Positions 25,783 to 34,727 are shown, counted from the first letter of the stretch. The stretch: DNA of 64,000 nucleotides from Maricaulis sp. (GCF_030149235.1 NZ_JASBRW010000054.1:1-64000); one strand, 5' to 3'. Notes: generated by a model from the sequence alone, not told the origin. Numbers and translations: made by a program.

Positions 25783-26412
25783 ATGTTTACACACGCCGAA
25801 ATTTGGCGGGGCATCGATCGTCTCGCCGCCTATGCCGAGACCAGCCCGTCCGGGTTGGCGCGCCGGGCCGGGCTGGATGCGACCACGTTCAACCCGTCCA
25901 AACGCACATCTGCCGATGGCAGCAAACCGCGCTGGCCTTCAACGGAAAGCCTTTCCAAGGCGCTCGCCGCGGCCAATCTGGACTTTCTCGGTTTTGCCGC
26001 CCTGGTCCGGGACCGCTTGCCCAGGGCCAGCGCGCTGCGCTCAATGGATCTGGCCGACCCCGTCTGCAGCAACGCGTTCGGTCGCGACGGTCTGCCGGAG
26101 GGCTCAGGCTGGACCCATGTCCCCTTCCCGGACTTCCCGCTGAAAACGGCTTTTGCCCTGAAAGTGCCCGATGACCGGCTCGAACCGGTCTACCGGGCCG
26201 GCGACCGCCTGATCATCGATAGAACGCAGGCCGTACGGTGCGGCGACCGGGTCATGATCCAGGTCCGCAATGCCCAGCTCAGCGCCCACATCTTGCACGA
26301 GCAAGGGGTACAGCAAATCTGCCTGAAACCGCTGCCGGGCAACGGCCCTTTGCAGCGGATTTCACTGCAGAGCATTGTCTGGATGGCGCGGATTATCTGG
26401 GCCAGCCAATAG
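25783..26412 (+). CDS. XRE/S24-like transcriptional regulator with inactive peptidase domain
   Basis: 209 residues from the ATG at 25783. The N-terminal helix-turn-helix (about 8-45, with SPSGLARRAGLDATTFNPSKR) resembles the phage-repressor-like regulators of alphaproteobacteria. The C-terminal domain has the S24/LexA dimer fold: FALKVPDDRLEPVYRAGDRLIID (about 125-147, shown only to locate it) followed by CGDRVMIQV. In active S24 proteins the sequence is D-S-M-E-P; here it is D131-R132-L133-E134-P135, so the catalytic serine is missing and self-cleavage is not expected. The gene is divergent from the DUF952-pyrD pair. Targets unknown. Confidence 0.85.
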   Translation: MFTHAEIWRGIDRLAAYAETSPSGLARRAGLDATTFNPSKRTSADGSKPRWPSTESLSKALAAANLDFLGFAALVRDRLPRASALRSMDLADPVCSNAFGRDGLPEGSGWTHVPFPDFPLKTAFALKVPDDRLEPVYRAGDRLIIDRTQAVRCGDRVMIQVRNAQLSAHILHEQGVQQICLKPLPGNGPLQRISLQSIVWMARIIWASQ

Positions 26413-26413
26413 G

Positions 26414-27172
26414 CTAGCGACGCATGCGGTCGTCGGCCCAGGCCGTGGCCCGGCGGCGATCATCGATCATGCTGCGCAATACATCCGCTTCGCTCTGGAT
26501 ACCTTGCTCGAACGCATCGCCTGCCTCGATCTGCAGACAGATCTCCACCTGCTCCCGGGCCATGTCGTAATAGGCCGGTTCATCAAGCGCGAGCAGCGCC
26601 ACGGCGAGGAAGAAACGCGGTGCCGGGTTTTCCGGCTCCATGGCGATGGCGTGGGTATAAAATCCGATCCCAGCTTCAACCGAGGCATCGAGCGCATTGA
26701 GACCGCGCTGACCGCCACGGCGGGCCACTTCCAGGTGCCAGGCGCCGAGCATGCCGACCGCCCAGGCATTGTCCGGGTCCGCTTCAACGGCATCTTCGAT
26801 CAGACGCTTGCCCCGATGCGGCATGCGCTGCACATAGGCCCGGAACGCGCTCATATAGCGACCGCGGAAGCCGAGCGCGCCGGCCAGCCGGAGGCGGGCC
26901 TCAACATGTTCCCCGTCGAGCTCGTAGGCATATTCGGCCAATTCCAGCGCCCGCCGGGCCAGGGCCTCACGATCCGGGTGGTCCGGCTCGACCATGAGCT
27001 GCGCGATAAGCGAGCCCGCAGCAAAGGCATAACCGTCCGCTCCGCCGGCCCGCTGGGCATAGGCTGCAGCCGCTTGCCAGTGTCCCTGCTCATAGGCTGA
27101 CCGGGCCTCCGCCATATCCGCGTAAGCCGGTGCCGCAAAGAAAAGGAACAGGAGAAACCCGAGAAAGCGCAT
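26414..27172 (-). CDS. Exported TPR-like protein
   Basis: 252 residues with a signal peptide (MRFLGFLLFLFFAAPAYA, cleaved near residue 18). The mature part is entirely alpha-helical with repeats of TPR character: EARSAYEQGHWQAAAAYAQR (about 21-40), AYELDGEHVEARLRLAGAL (about 82-100), AVEADPDNAWAVGMLGAWHL (about 128-147) and AIAMEPENPAPRFFLAVALL (about 175-194). Likely a periplasmic scaffold or assembly factor; no partner is evident. It converges on the S24-like regulator with a one-base gap between the stop codons. Confidence 0.85.
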   Translation of the reverse strand: MRFLGFLLFLFFAAPAYADMAEARSAYEQGHWQAAAAYAQRAGGADGYAFAAGSLIAQLMVEPDHPDREALARRALELAEYAYELDGEHVEARLRLAGALGFRGRYMSAFRAYVQRMPHRGKRLIEDAVEADPDNAWAVGMLGAWHLEVARRGGQRGLNALDASVEAGIGFYTHAIAMEPENPAPRFFLAVALLALDEPAYYDMAREQVEICLQIEAGDAFEQGIQSEADVLRSMIDDRRRATAWADDRMRR

Positions 27173-27266
27173 GGTTTCAATCTAGGGCAAGAATTTTGGC
27201 GCGCCTAGGCTGTCTGGCCAGATTTCACCCCTGGCCAGACAAGTAAGGGCGCGCTTGTTGGTTGTC

Positions 27267-27488
27267 CTAGCCCTCGCCGGGATACTGGAAAGCCTGTTCC
27301 AGTGGTACGCCGAAGACCTGGGCGATCTTGAAGGCAACCTCGAGGGAGGGCGAGTACTTGCCCTGCTCGATGGCCAGAATGGTCTGGCGGGTTACACCGA
27401 CACGCTTGGCCAGCTCGGCCTGGGTCATCTCGTCCGCCTCAAAGCGCAGACGGCGCAGATCGTTGGTAATCGCGGTTGGTTTGGCCAT
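27267..27488 (-). CDS. Small XRE-family repressor, cassette A
   Basis: 73 residues, essentially one helix-turn-helix domain: [19 protein letters not shown] (about 11-29), then [19 protein letters not shown] (about 30-48, the recognition helix) and [17 protein letters not shown]. This is the compact regulator type found beside small membrane proteins in many bacteria. It follows the membrane-protein gene by 3 bases on the same strand, so the two are co-expressed. A closely similar regulator lies at 34527-34727 with its own membrane genes. Probably a repressor of its own operon. Confidence 0.93.
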   Translation of the reverse strand: MAKPTAITNDLRRLRFEADEMTQAELAKRVGVTRQTILAIEQGKYSPSLEVAFKIAQVFGVPLEQAFQYPGEG

Positions 27489-27491
27489 GAC

Positions 27492-27920
27492 CTACACGCC
27501 CCGGCGATAATCGATCAGCTTGGAGACACTTTTCACCATTTCGCTGACCACCAGACCGGCCAGGATCGCATTGGCGACCAGGACATTGGGATAGTCCGCC
27601 ATGGCCAGTGCCATGCCCAACAGAGCGAACACTGCCAGGGCGAAACCGCCGCGCTGATCACCGCGCATGTCGATCATCTTGTCGCGTTCATCCTGCTCTT
27701 CGCTTTCGCGCCCCATGAAGATCGCCGTGACGATCGAGGAAATGATCATCAAGACGATGAAGGCGCCGACCGCGAGAAACATCTTGTCATTGATCGATGA
27801 CAGCGCGGCGCCTGGCTCGAGCCCGCCAATCAGCTCACCGCCGACCGTGCTGAAATACCAGCCATAGACCCCCACCAGGGCGGCCAGAACTACAAGGTTG
27901 ATCCGTTCGAGAAAGCTCAT
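27492..27920 (-). CDS. Small four-helix membrane protein (DUF2178-like), cassette A
   Basis: 142 residues from the ATG at 27920 (MSFLERIN), with an AAGGA site upstream. Four transmembrane helices, about residues 7-24, 45-67, 88-103 and 106-124, with a charged cytoplasmic loop RESEEQDERDKMIDMRGDQ between helices two and three. The D-E-R-x-x-x-I-x-x-R pattern in that loop resembles the DUF2178 family, whose members are regularly encoded with small XRE regulators. It likely acts in a membrane sensor-repressor pair with the next gene. Function not established. Confidence 0.85.
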   Translation of the reverse strand: MSFLERINLVVLAALVGVYGWYFSTVGGELIGGLEPGAALSSINDKMFLAVGAFIVLMIISSIVTAIFMGRESEEQDERDKMIDMRGDQRGGFALAVFALLGMALAMADYPNVLVANAILAGLVVSEMVKSVSKLIDYRRGV

Positions 27921-27932
27921 GTCTATATTCCT

Positions 27933-27993
27933 TGTCACCATGTATGTTATTTTTGACATGACATGATGTAGGAAATCATCGACCCGGTGTCAA
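27933..27993 (-). promoter_or_regulatory. Candidate promoter/operator of cassette A
   Basis: Upstream of the membrane-protein gene the minus strand has a TTGACA hexamer (27988-27993) with a weak -10 (TACATC, 27965-27970) at a 17-base spacing. Copies of TGACA read on the plus strand at 27954-27958 and 27959-27963, plus an inverted TGTCA at 27933-27937, cluster around the start region and could be a binding site for the XRE protein. The region is AT-rich compared with its surroundings. The -10 match is poor, so this is tentative. Confidence 0.35.
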
Positions 27994-28018
27994 ATATTTT
28001 TTACGGGGAATTCTCGCC

Positions 28019-30184
28019 CTAGCGGTTCCATCTCAGGCGGATATTGAAGCTCGGCACATTGTCGACATCGATATCGGCATAGTCCAGCGAGGTTCCGTCG
28101 ATATCAAAGACCTCGGTAAAGCCCTCGCGCGCACGGCCGGTGCGAACATTGAGACGCAGATGGACCTCATCGCGCAGCTCATATTCCGTCCACAAGGAGA
28201 AGAAGGAACCAAACTCGCGTTCGATCGTGTTGCGCAAGACCGGTTCGAGACCGGGTTGGCGCACATCATCAAAGACGAGGCTGTCTTCCGTGACGGTCTC
28301 CGGCAGGCGCCACCAGAAGCCGGTGCGCCAGCCGTCGGTGTGCCGCCATTCGCCATTGATGCGCGCTTCCAGACCCCGGTCCTGGGTGCGGATGAAGGTC
28401 AAACGATAATCCGTGGCCGGCGCATCCTGTTCGAGCTCCATGCCGAGGACGTATTTACCACCGGCGAACTCCTGGCGAAGACCGATCTCCACCGTGTAAT
28501 CACTATGGCCGGAGGTTTCGCGCTTGAAGCCTTGCAGCTGGTCGATGCGCTCGGACTGGCGGCCGATGGCAAAACCATCGATGAACAGGCCCGGCATGCC
28601 GAGGCGGCCGAGATCAAACTCGAAGAAGCCCTCGACCTGGTCATAGGTTTCCGGGCCGAGATTGGTCCGGGTCACATCACCCTGATCGGTCAGGATGCGA
28701 ACGATGGAGTTGTCCACCTCGCGGCGCTGAGCCGCCAAACGGATCAGGCCACGCTCACCGAAGCGGTGTTCCAGCTCTGCGCGATAGGTCGTGTCGCGTT
28801 CAGGCTCCAGCGTCGATGCGCCAGCCGTGTTGAGCGAATTGTCCAGATTGGTCTCGGCCAGGAAGAGGTCGAGATTGAGCTGGCCCACCTGACGTTCAGC
28901 CGACAGGCGCAAGACCCAGTCCATCGGCATGGTCCAGGTCAGGTCCGCGCGCGGCACCACATCGGTCAGCGACAGCTCACCAGCCGCATTGGACGAATTC
29001 AGACTGAATTGTTCGATACGACCGCCGAAATGCGCGGAAATGGCCGGGCGCGGCGTCCAGGTCACCACGGCAAGGGCCGCAGTCCGGGTCTCCTCGACCG
29101 ATGCGGTCGAACCTTCGATATCCTGCACGACGCCATCGATCGTCGCCGTAGAGGTACCGTCGAGCGTATTGAGAGCCCAGGTTCCGCCGCCTTCGATGGT
29201 CCAGGCCTCATTGAGACGCCAGCGCAGAGTGGCTCGGGTTGCGGTCTCGCTCGTCTCCTCGCCGGAGGACGATTGGCTCAGGGAGCCGTCCTCACGCAGG
29301 CTGGCCGAACTCTCCTGCTCGCCATCACGGCGCGTGATCATCGCACGCAAGTCCAGCGCCTCACCCAGGGGGCTACTGTATTCCAGGCCGAAACTGGTAT
29401 CGGCATTCTCGAAGGCATTGGTTTCCTGCAACGCCGCGCCACTCTCGACTTCCTCGGCGGTCGGACGCTGGGTTTCCTCATAGCCATCATAGGCACCGGA
29501 CAGGATCAGGGTGCGCCCGCCGCTGAGTGGCAGGGTTGCCGAACCCTGGGCGTCACGACGCGATTGCGTGGTATTGCGATCCGGTGTCAGGCGCGCGGTC
29601 GGGGTGTCAGCGGTCGCGGCCCGGACATCTTCATAGTCGATCAGCGCCTCGTCATAGGTCTCCAGATTACCTTCCAGAGCAAAACGGGCATTGGTAATGG
29701 ATCCGCCGAGGGCCAGCTGGGTCTCGTCACCACCATTTTCACGCGGCTCGACCTCGAGGCGGCCATTGATCCGGCGCGCGGTCTCATCGCGCAGCACGAT
29801 ATTCAGAAGCAATGGATAGCCCTGCATGTCGACGTCGCGGGCGCCGGCCTCGATCAGCTCGAGCCGAACGACATCCTCAACCCGGATCGTGCTCAGGCGC
29901 GAGCCGAGAGACCCGGAGCGCGGCGGCGGGCGGCGGCCATTGATCAGGACATTGCCCTGGGCACCGGACAGGCCACGCACCTGGTCGCCTTCATTGACCT
30001 GAAACCCTGGCAAACGGCGAACGAGGTCATTGGCGTTTTGCGGCAGGAATTCGGCGAAAGCCTCAGGAAGATAGACTTCGACACCGGTTTCCTCGGACTG
30101 ACCCAAGGCCGGCGAACACAGACCAATCAGGGACGACGCGATAAAGGAAATCGCGACGCCCGCGCGTGCGCGGGATCGTGCCAT
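28019..30184 (-). CDS. TonB-dependent outer-membrane receptor
   Basis: 721 residues from the ATG at 30184, chosen because AGGAG lies nine bases upstream; an ATG seven codons earlier has no such site. A signal peptide covers about residues 1-28 (ending SPALGQ). The plug domain follows (about 40-150) with LPQNANDLVRRLPGF, GNVLINGRRPPPRSG and DVVRLELIEAG, the usual plug pattern of the family. The remainder is beta-barrel with alternating strands and ends in FNIRLRWNR. It imports a ligand using the TonB-ExbBD system. No siderophore, vitamin or sugar gene lies near, so the substrate is open. The recognisable N-terminal TonB box is not obvious to me. Confidence 0.88.
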   Translation of the reverse strand: MARSRARAGVAISFIASSLIGLCSPALGQSEETGVEVYLPEAFAEFLPQNANDLVRRLPGFQVNEGDQVRGLSGAQGNVLINGRRPPPRSGSLGSRLSTIRVEDVVRLELIEAGARDVDMQGYPLLLNIVLRDETARRINGRLEVEPRENGGDETQLALGGSITNARFALEGNLETYDEALIDYEDVRAATADTPTARLTPDRNTTQSRRDAQGSATLPLSGGRTLILSGAYDGYEETQRPTAEEVESGAALQETNAFENADTSFGLEYSSPLGEALDLRAMITRRDGEQESSASLREDGSLSQSSSGEETSETATRATLRWRLNEAWTIEGGGTWALNTLDGTSTATIDGVVQDIEGSTASVEETRTAALAVVTWTPRPAISAHFGGRIEQFSLNSSNAAGELSLTDVVPRADLTWTMPMDWVLRLSAERQVGQLNLDLFLAETNLDNSLNTAGASTLEPERDTTYRAELEHRFGERGLIRLAAQRREVDNSIVRILTDQGDVTRTNLGPETYDQVEGFFEFDLGRLGMPGLFIDGFAIGRQSERIDQLQGFKRETSGHSDYTVEIGLRQEFAGGKYVLGMELEQDAPATDYRLTFIRTQDRGLEARINGEWRHTDGWRTGFWWRLPETVTEDSLVFDDVRQPGLEPVLRNTIEREFGSFFSLWTEYELRDEVHLRLNVRTGRAREGFTEVFDIDGTSLDYADIDVDNVPSFNIRLRWNR

Positions 30185-30348
30185 GGAAACGCAACTCCTA
30201 AACATGTCCGAGGGGCGCCCTCTTACGCTCCGCCAGTTACTGATACATTACGCGAAGGGAAAGCCAACGGATCAGCATGCGGTGATTTAGGTCAGCAGAA
30301 CCCGGAAGGGGGTTCAGAAAGGCGTGAACGCCCCAGCGCCGACAGGCC

Positions 30349-31932
30349 TCAATCGAGCAGTTCGCCTGACAGTCCCTTTTCCACCAGGGCGATGGTTTCA
30401 GGCAGGCCATAGATCGCCGCGAAAGAGCCGAAACGCGGGCCCTGGCTCTGGCCAAGCAGGACCTCATAGAGCGCCTTGAACCAGTCGCGCAGGTTTTCAA
30501 ACGCCTGCGACTTGCCGGCCGAGAAGACCTCGGTCTGGATGACTTCCGGGTCACGCTCGCCGGGGTCCAGCGCCTTCAGCCGGGTGACCAAGTCCTCCAT
30601 CGCCGCACGTTCCATATCGGTTGGCGCACGGAAGGCCTTTGTCGGCTCAACGAAATCCGTGAAATACTGCACCGCGAACTGCGCCAAATGGTCCAGCACC
30701 GGGTGCGTCTCAGGCGTCGCGCCATCGACATAGCGTCCAATAAAGCCCCACATCACGTCGGTATTGTGGGCGCTCGCTGCGGAGGCCAGGTTGAGCATCA
30801 GCGCGAAGGAGATCGGCGAGGCCGTCTCTGGCGGATTGCCGCCGTGAATGTGCCAGGCCGGGTTTTCCAGCTGCTTGGCTTCGTCCTGACCGGCATAGGC
30901 CCCGAGATGCTGCAGATACTCGTCCACGGCGCGCGGAATGACGTCGAAATAGAGTTTCTTGGCCTGCCGCGGCTTGACGAAATTATAATAGCTCAGGCTC
31001 TCCTGCGGGGCATATTTCAGCCAGTCCTCGACGGACAGGCCATTGCCCTTGGACTTGGAGATCTTCTCGCCCTTTTCGTCGAGGAAGAGCTCGTAGACGA
31101 ACTGGGTGGGCGGCTCCATGCCGAGAATGCGGCAGATGCGCGAATAGATCGGCGCATTGGCCTGGTGGTCCTTGCCGAACATTTCAAAATCAACGCCCAG
31201 CGCGGCCCAGCGCATGCCGAAATCCGGCTTCCACTGCAGTTTCACATTGCCGCCTGTCACCGGCAGGGTCGTCTCGGTGCCATCAGCATCGTCAAAAGTG
31301 ATCGTGCCCGCCTTGGCGTCGACAGACTTCATCGGCACGTACAGCACGTGACCGGTCTTGGGCGAGATCGGCAGGAAGGGCGAATAGGTCGCCTGGCGTT
31401 CCTCGCCCAGGGTGGGCAGCATCACCTTCATGATGTCGTCGAACTTCTCCGCCGCTTTCAGCAGCATCTCGTCGAAGGCCCCGGACTTGTAGAGCTCGGT
31501 CGCCGACTTGAACTCGTAGGAGAAGCCAAAACTGTCCAGGAAGGCACACAGGCGCGCATTATTATGCGCGGCGAAGCTGTCATGCGTGCCGAACGGGTCC
31601 GGCACCTGGGTCAGCGGCTTTTGCAGATAGCCCTGGAGCATCTCCTGTTGCGGCAGGTTTTCGGGGACTTTGCGCATGCCGTCCATATCGTCAGAGACGC
31701 AGATCAGATGCGTTTCATAGACGCCGCCAGTGAGCTCTTCGAACGCCCGCAGCACCATGGAGGTGCGCACAACCTCGCCGAACGTACCCATGTGCGGCAG
31801 GCCGGACGGACCATAGCCGGTCTCGAAAACAACCGGGCCATCCTTGCGGCCGAGCTTATCCAGACGCTTTTTCAGCAGGCGCGCTTGTTCGAACGGCCAG
31901 GCTTTCGCGTTTTGGGCAATCTCGGCAGACAT
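30349..31932 (-). CDS. lysS: Lysyl-tRNA synthetase, class I
   Basis: Charges tRNA-Lys. 527 residues from the ATG at 31932. This is the class I (archaeal-type) enzyme, used by most alphaproteobacteria in place of the class II enzyme: the HIGH-equivalent is PSGLPHMG (about residues 42-49) and the KMSKS-equivalent is KISKSKGN (about 287-294). Other family segments are [17 protein letters not shown] and [14 protein letters not shown] class I C-terminal helical bundle follows. It is transcribed away from the long non-coding stretch to its right and lies 165 bases upstream of the receptor gene. Confidence 0.96.
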   Translation of the reverse strand: MSAEIAQNAKAWPFEQARLLKKRLDKLGRKDGPVVFETGYGPSGLPHMGTFGEVVRTSMVLRAFEELTGGVYETHLICVSDDMDGMRKVPENLPQQEMLQGYLQKPLTQVPDPFGTHDSFAAHNNARLCAFLDSFGFSYEFKSATELYKSGAFDEMLLKAAEKFDDIMKVMLPTLGEERQATYSPFLPISPKTGHVLYVPMKSVDAKAGTITFDDADGTETTLPVTGGNVKLQWKPDFGMRWAALGVDFEMFGKDHQANAPIYSRICRILGMEPPTQFVYELFLDEKGEKISKSKGNGLSVEDWLKYAPQESLSYYNFVKPRQAKKLYFDVIPRAVDEYLQHLGAYAGQDEAKQLENPAWHIHGGNPPETASPISFALMLNLASAASAHNTDVMWGFIGRYVDGATPETHPVLDHLAQFAVQYFTDFVEPTKAFRAPTDMERAAMEDLVTRLKALDPGERDPEVIQTEVFSAGKSQAFENLRDWFKALYEVLLGQSQGPRFGSFAAIYGLPETIALVEKGLSGELLD

Positions 31933-32048
31933 GGACAGAGGCTTTCTTCTAAAGGGAGAATAATGATCTGGCAGGTAGAGGGGATGGGCCGGGGCGTCAA
32001 GCACATAGCCGTTACCCAAAAACCACACTGATGCGCGATAGAACCACA

Positions 32049-32299
32049 GCGTGTCGTTTTCGCCTTGCGGGGGAATACGACCCCTGTCATCGTGGGGTTT
32101 CTGTTTAACCCGCCCGCTTGGGTGCGAACCTGTGAGTGAAACCGATGCGCGTACTGCCGTGCACATTCGACCTCTACCCGGCAGCCATTTGGCTGACTGG
32201 CTTCGCGCCTGCGGAGGGTTCCGTCTTCATCCGGTAAAGCTGCCGACACAGCCCCGGTTGAACCGCCCTCCCGAGCCCCAGCTCCGGAGGGTTTTTTTT
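32049..32299 (+). ncRNA. Candidate structured non-coding RNA ending in an intrinsic terminator
   Basis: This stretch lies in an 856-base interval without a convincing gene. By eye it folds as a rod: a closing helix pairs GC-GTGTCG (32049-32056) with CGACAC-a-GC (32244-32252), and a long imperfect helix pairs 32107-32130 with 32199-32220 (AACCC/GGGTT, CC/GG, CGC/GCG, GG/CC, GCGAA/TTCGC). Within the loops are ACCCC/GGGGT (32080-32098) and CAGCC-ATTT-GGCTG (32182-32195). A textbook terminator follows at 32266-32299. Closing stem, open centre and long terminal stem recall 6S RNA, and short motifs such as ACATTCGACC and GCCTGCGGAGG are reminiscent of it, but I cannot confirm the family. The 5' end and promoter are uncertain. 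Confidence 0.45.
32266..32299 (+). terminator. Rho-independent terminator
   Basis: CCCTCC (32266-32271) pairs with GGAGGG (32286-32291) and the inner GAGC with GCTC, closing a CCCA loop with one C-C mismatch, directly followed by eight T residues (32292-32299). This is a strong plus-strand terminator with no protein gene upstream on that strand, which argues for a short transcript ending here. Confidence 0.85.
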
Positions 32300-32788
32300 G
32301 TTCCCGCCGCCGACCCTCTCCCCCTTACGGACGGCCGGAACACCGAGCGGGAGAGATCGTGATCCCCCCAAGCGCGATCTCTCCCGAGCGGACACAATGG
32401 CGAGATGTGACCGGACACGACACACTCTCGAGCATGGCAGGAAAGCTGGGGCATGGGCCCGGCCGGCGCGATGTTGAAGCACTGCAAACGGTGCCGCTGC
32501 GTTTTCCGCATTCGCTGGCGACGGAGATACTGCGGAGGCCCGTTGAAACAGAGAAGGCGCCCCGAACCGCCTTCACTTGAGTGTCCAGAAGCACCGGCCT
32601 GATCGTCCCCCCTTTCCCCAGGACAGGCCGACACAGCGGGGAGGCCCAACTCCTCCCGAACCCGGCCTCCCCGCACCTTCCTGGTCCGGCTTTTCGCGAT
32701 CGTGAATCAACTAAACATTGAACACTGCGCCTGGGCACGGTTTTATCGACGCGGCTCGTTTGTCGAACCGGATCGAGGGTTTTGTCTC
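32300..32788. other. Hairpin-rich intergenic region
   Basis: No believable gene here. Four perfect inverted repeats follow each other: CGGGAGAGATCG/CGATCTCTCCCG (32348-32386), GAAGGCG/CGCCTTC (32553-32574), CGGCCTG/CAGGCCG (32595-32630) and GCGGGGAGGCC/GGCCTCCCCGC (32636-32674). None is followed by a T-run in either direction, so they are not ordinary terminators. They may be a second structured RNA, the leader of the exported protein gene at 32789, or protein-binding dyads. Short open frames across it have no family features. Confidence 0.5.
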
Positions 32789-34519
32789 ATGCAGCGCGTT
32801 GTCGTTTTGGGTTTAATGGCAGCAATCGCTTCTGCGTCACCGGTTTGGGCGCAGTCGGACCTGCCAACGCCAACCACGCATGACTATGTCGCCTGCAGCG
32901 ATGATCCGGACGAGAGTGTTTGCCTGCTGGAGCTCGCAACCCGCGGCAGCATCAGAGCGCTGACCCAGGATGCCGATCTGGCCCGCCATCCCGACATCAT
33001 CGCGGATATCCATGAACGCCGCGGCACGGTACCGGAGCTCGCACCTGACCCGGCAGCCGAAGCCCTCGGCGAACCCTTACGCCTGGAATATGCCGCCATT
33101 GATGCCGCCCAGCAGCTGATCGATAGCGGCGCCGACCCTGAAACAGCGCTTGAACCAGTGCGGCAAACAGCCCGGGGGCGCAGCTCGCAGAGCCTGATGC
33201 TCGGCCAGGTCCACCTGAACTCCGGCGCCGAGATCCGGGCCAGCGCCTTCAGGGCTCTGGCCATGCGGCATAGCCACTATGACGAGGATGCCGCTTATAC
33301 GCGCCCATCCCGGCCCCTCGCCCTTGCCGCCCTGGCAGGCTGGGAAAACGAGCTTCGCCATAGCCGCGACATCAGCCCGCTTCACAATCCTGACCTGTCG
33401 CCGACCAGCCTGTTCCATCGCTACACCCAGCTGGGCGAGGAGGACGGCGCCCGGCGGATGTTCCGTATCGCCAACGGGCCGCGGCTGGACCTGAGTGATG
33501 AAATGGCAATCGAGTTTGCCCTGGGCCGGCCTTTGGCGGCACTGGAGATTTTCAATGCCTCCGGTGCCCGGGGTCTCGAACGGCTGGATGCGATGATCAG
33601 ATTGCGTCAGCGGGCCATCCGCTCCGGCAACACCGCTCTCAAACAGTGGGCGCTCGAGGTCTCTATAGACGATTGCGAGACCTTGCCGGCACTCAGCCTT
33701 GAGGCGTTCGACGCGCTCGGGCCGGCGGGCGATGACACAACTCTGCGCGCCCTGGCGCTTTGCTACACCCATCAGGCGCAAGATCATCACCGCGACAGCA
33801 CCCGGTTTGTCGCCAGCGCCCTCGACATGCTCGACCGCCTTGGAGCCGTCGCCGAAGCCGATGCCCTGATGAACCGCTGGCAGGGTTATGCCCAGCGGGA
33901 AGCCAACGGCGAGGCGTGCCCGGGACAGACCGGTTATCCCGCGGGCCGGAATGGTCGCGCCGCCATACCGGCGCGCTGTGCGATCACAGTGTATCAAGCC
34001 ATGCTGGCGCAGCGTGACCGACAGGTCGAAGCCTTCGACGTCGGGCATTATCAAGTATCGACAGCGCTGCGTTACGATCTGGCCGCCGGGCGGGGCCTGC
34101 GCAATCTGGAGCGCTACACCCCGTTCGCCCGCAGCCAGGGCGAGATCGATATCGCTCTTAGCAGCTGTGTCAGTGATTACACCCGCCCGCGCACGCTCGA
34201 CCTCGACCTGGCCGAAACCTGCGCACGGCGCCTCATTGCGGTATCGGGAAACCGCGCATTGAGCGCGCATGAAGACTACCTCGTCTCCATCGACCCGCTG
34301 GATCCGCCGCGTCGGCAGAGCGGCCCTTTCCGGGCTGCCGAAGCCGCACTTCATCTCGCCGGCGCCGCCGCCCGCCATGGCCGGACGGATCTGGCGGAGG
34401 AGATGTTGCAGATCGCGTTATCGATCTGGCGCCAACAGCCTGCTGCACACCAACCGCTCGGCGCCGGTATCAGCATCAAGACAACGATTTTGGCAAGGCT
34501 GGGTGCAGCGGAAGACTAG
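32789..34519 (+). CDS. Large exported protein of unknown function
   Basis: 576 residues from the ATG at 32789, which starts a clean signal peptide (MQRVVVLGLMAAIASASPVWAQ, cleaved after A21). The mature protein is alpha-helical, rich in A, R, D and L, and looks like a solenoid of TPR/Sel1-like helix pairs without a clear consensus (for example ALAMRHSHYDEDAAYTRPSR and LGEEDGARRMFRIANG). Several cysteines occur in pairs (CSDDPDESVC, DDCETL, CYTH, RCAITV), which could form disulfides in the periplasm. It stands alone after the long non-coding region and converges on cassette B. I recognise no family. Confidence 0.75.
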   Translation: MQRVVVLGLMAAIASASPVWAQSDLPTPTTHDYVACSDDPDESVCLLELATRGSIRALTQDADLARHPDIIADIHERRGTVPELAPDPAAEALGEPLRLEYAAIDAAQQLIDSGADPETALEPVRQTARGRSSQSLMLGQVHLNSGAEIRASAFRALAMRHSHYDEDAAYTRPSRPLALAALAGWENELRHSRDISPLHNPDLSPTSLFHRYTQLGEEDGARRMFRIANGPRLDLSDEMAIEFALGRPLAALEIFNASGARGLERLDAMIRLRQRAIRSGNTALKQWALEVSIDDCETLPALSLEAFDALGPAGDDTTLRALALCYTHQAQDHHRDSTRFVASALDMLDRLGAVAEADALMNRWQGYAQREANGEACPGQTGYPAGRNGRAAIPARCAITVYQAMLAQRDRQVEAFDVGHYQVSTALRYDLAAGRGLRNLERYTPFARSQGEIDIALSSCVSDYTRPRTLDLDLAETCARRLIAVSGNRALSAHEDYLVSIDPLDPPRRQSGPFRAAEAALHLAGAAARHGRTDLAEEMLQIALSIWRQQPAAHQPLGAGISIKTTILARLGAAED

Positions 34520-34526
34520 GCCATCA

Positions 34527-34727
34527 CTAGCCCGCCTCCTCATCGTCAAAAATCTCCTCGATCTTCAACTCGAAGAGGCGGCCGATCTTGAAGGCGAGCG
34601 GCAGGGACGGGTCGTAGCGGCCCTTTTCCAGGGCGTTGATGGTCTGGCGTGAGACGTCGAGCTTTTCCGCCAGGGCCTGCTGGCTCCAGCCGCGCTCGCC
34701 GCGCAATTCCTTGAGCCGGTTATTCAT
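34527..34727 (-). CDS. Small XRE-family repressor, cassette B
   Basis: 66 residues from the ATG at 34727, which overlaps the stop of the preceding membrane gene (ATGA). One helix-turn-helix domain: RLKELRGERGWSQQALAEKL (about 4-23), DVSRQTINALEKGRYDPS (about 24-41) and FKIGRLFELKIEEIF, ending in an acidic tail. It closely parallels the cassette A regulator (shared SRQT/TRQT helix, GxYxPSLxxAFKI), so the two are paralogues. It is the last gene of a four-gene operon of small membrane proteins and is probably the operon's repressor. Confidence 0.93.
   Translation of the reverse strand: MNNRLKELRGERGWSQQALAEKLDVSRQTINALEKGRYDPSLPLAFKIGRLFELKIEEIFDDEEAG

Noticed and set aside
30298-30315. GAACCC/GGGTTC hairpin after lysS as a terminator
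   Set aside because: Only six base pairs and no T-run on the minus strand, so the evidence is too weak.
28160-30412. A 750-codon plus-strand open frame opposite the TonB-dependent receptor
   Set aside because: The minus strand has a signal peptide, plug domain and barrel; the plus translation has no such features.
32049-32299. Split alphaproteobacterial tmRNA, RNase P RNA or SRP RNA as the identity of the candidate RNA
   Set aside because: I found no tag-peptide reading frame, no GAGGAAAGTCCGGGCT-type RNase P motif and no GGTCAGGTCCGGAAGGAAGC-type SRP motif.
32227-32676. Several overlapping short open frames across the gene-free stretch right of lysS
   Set aside because: Translations are rich in C, R, P and S with no family signal and no ribosome sites, and the DNA there is full of inverted repeats.
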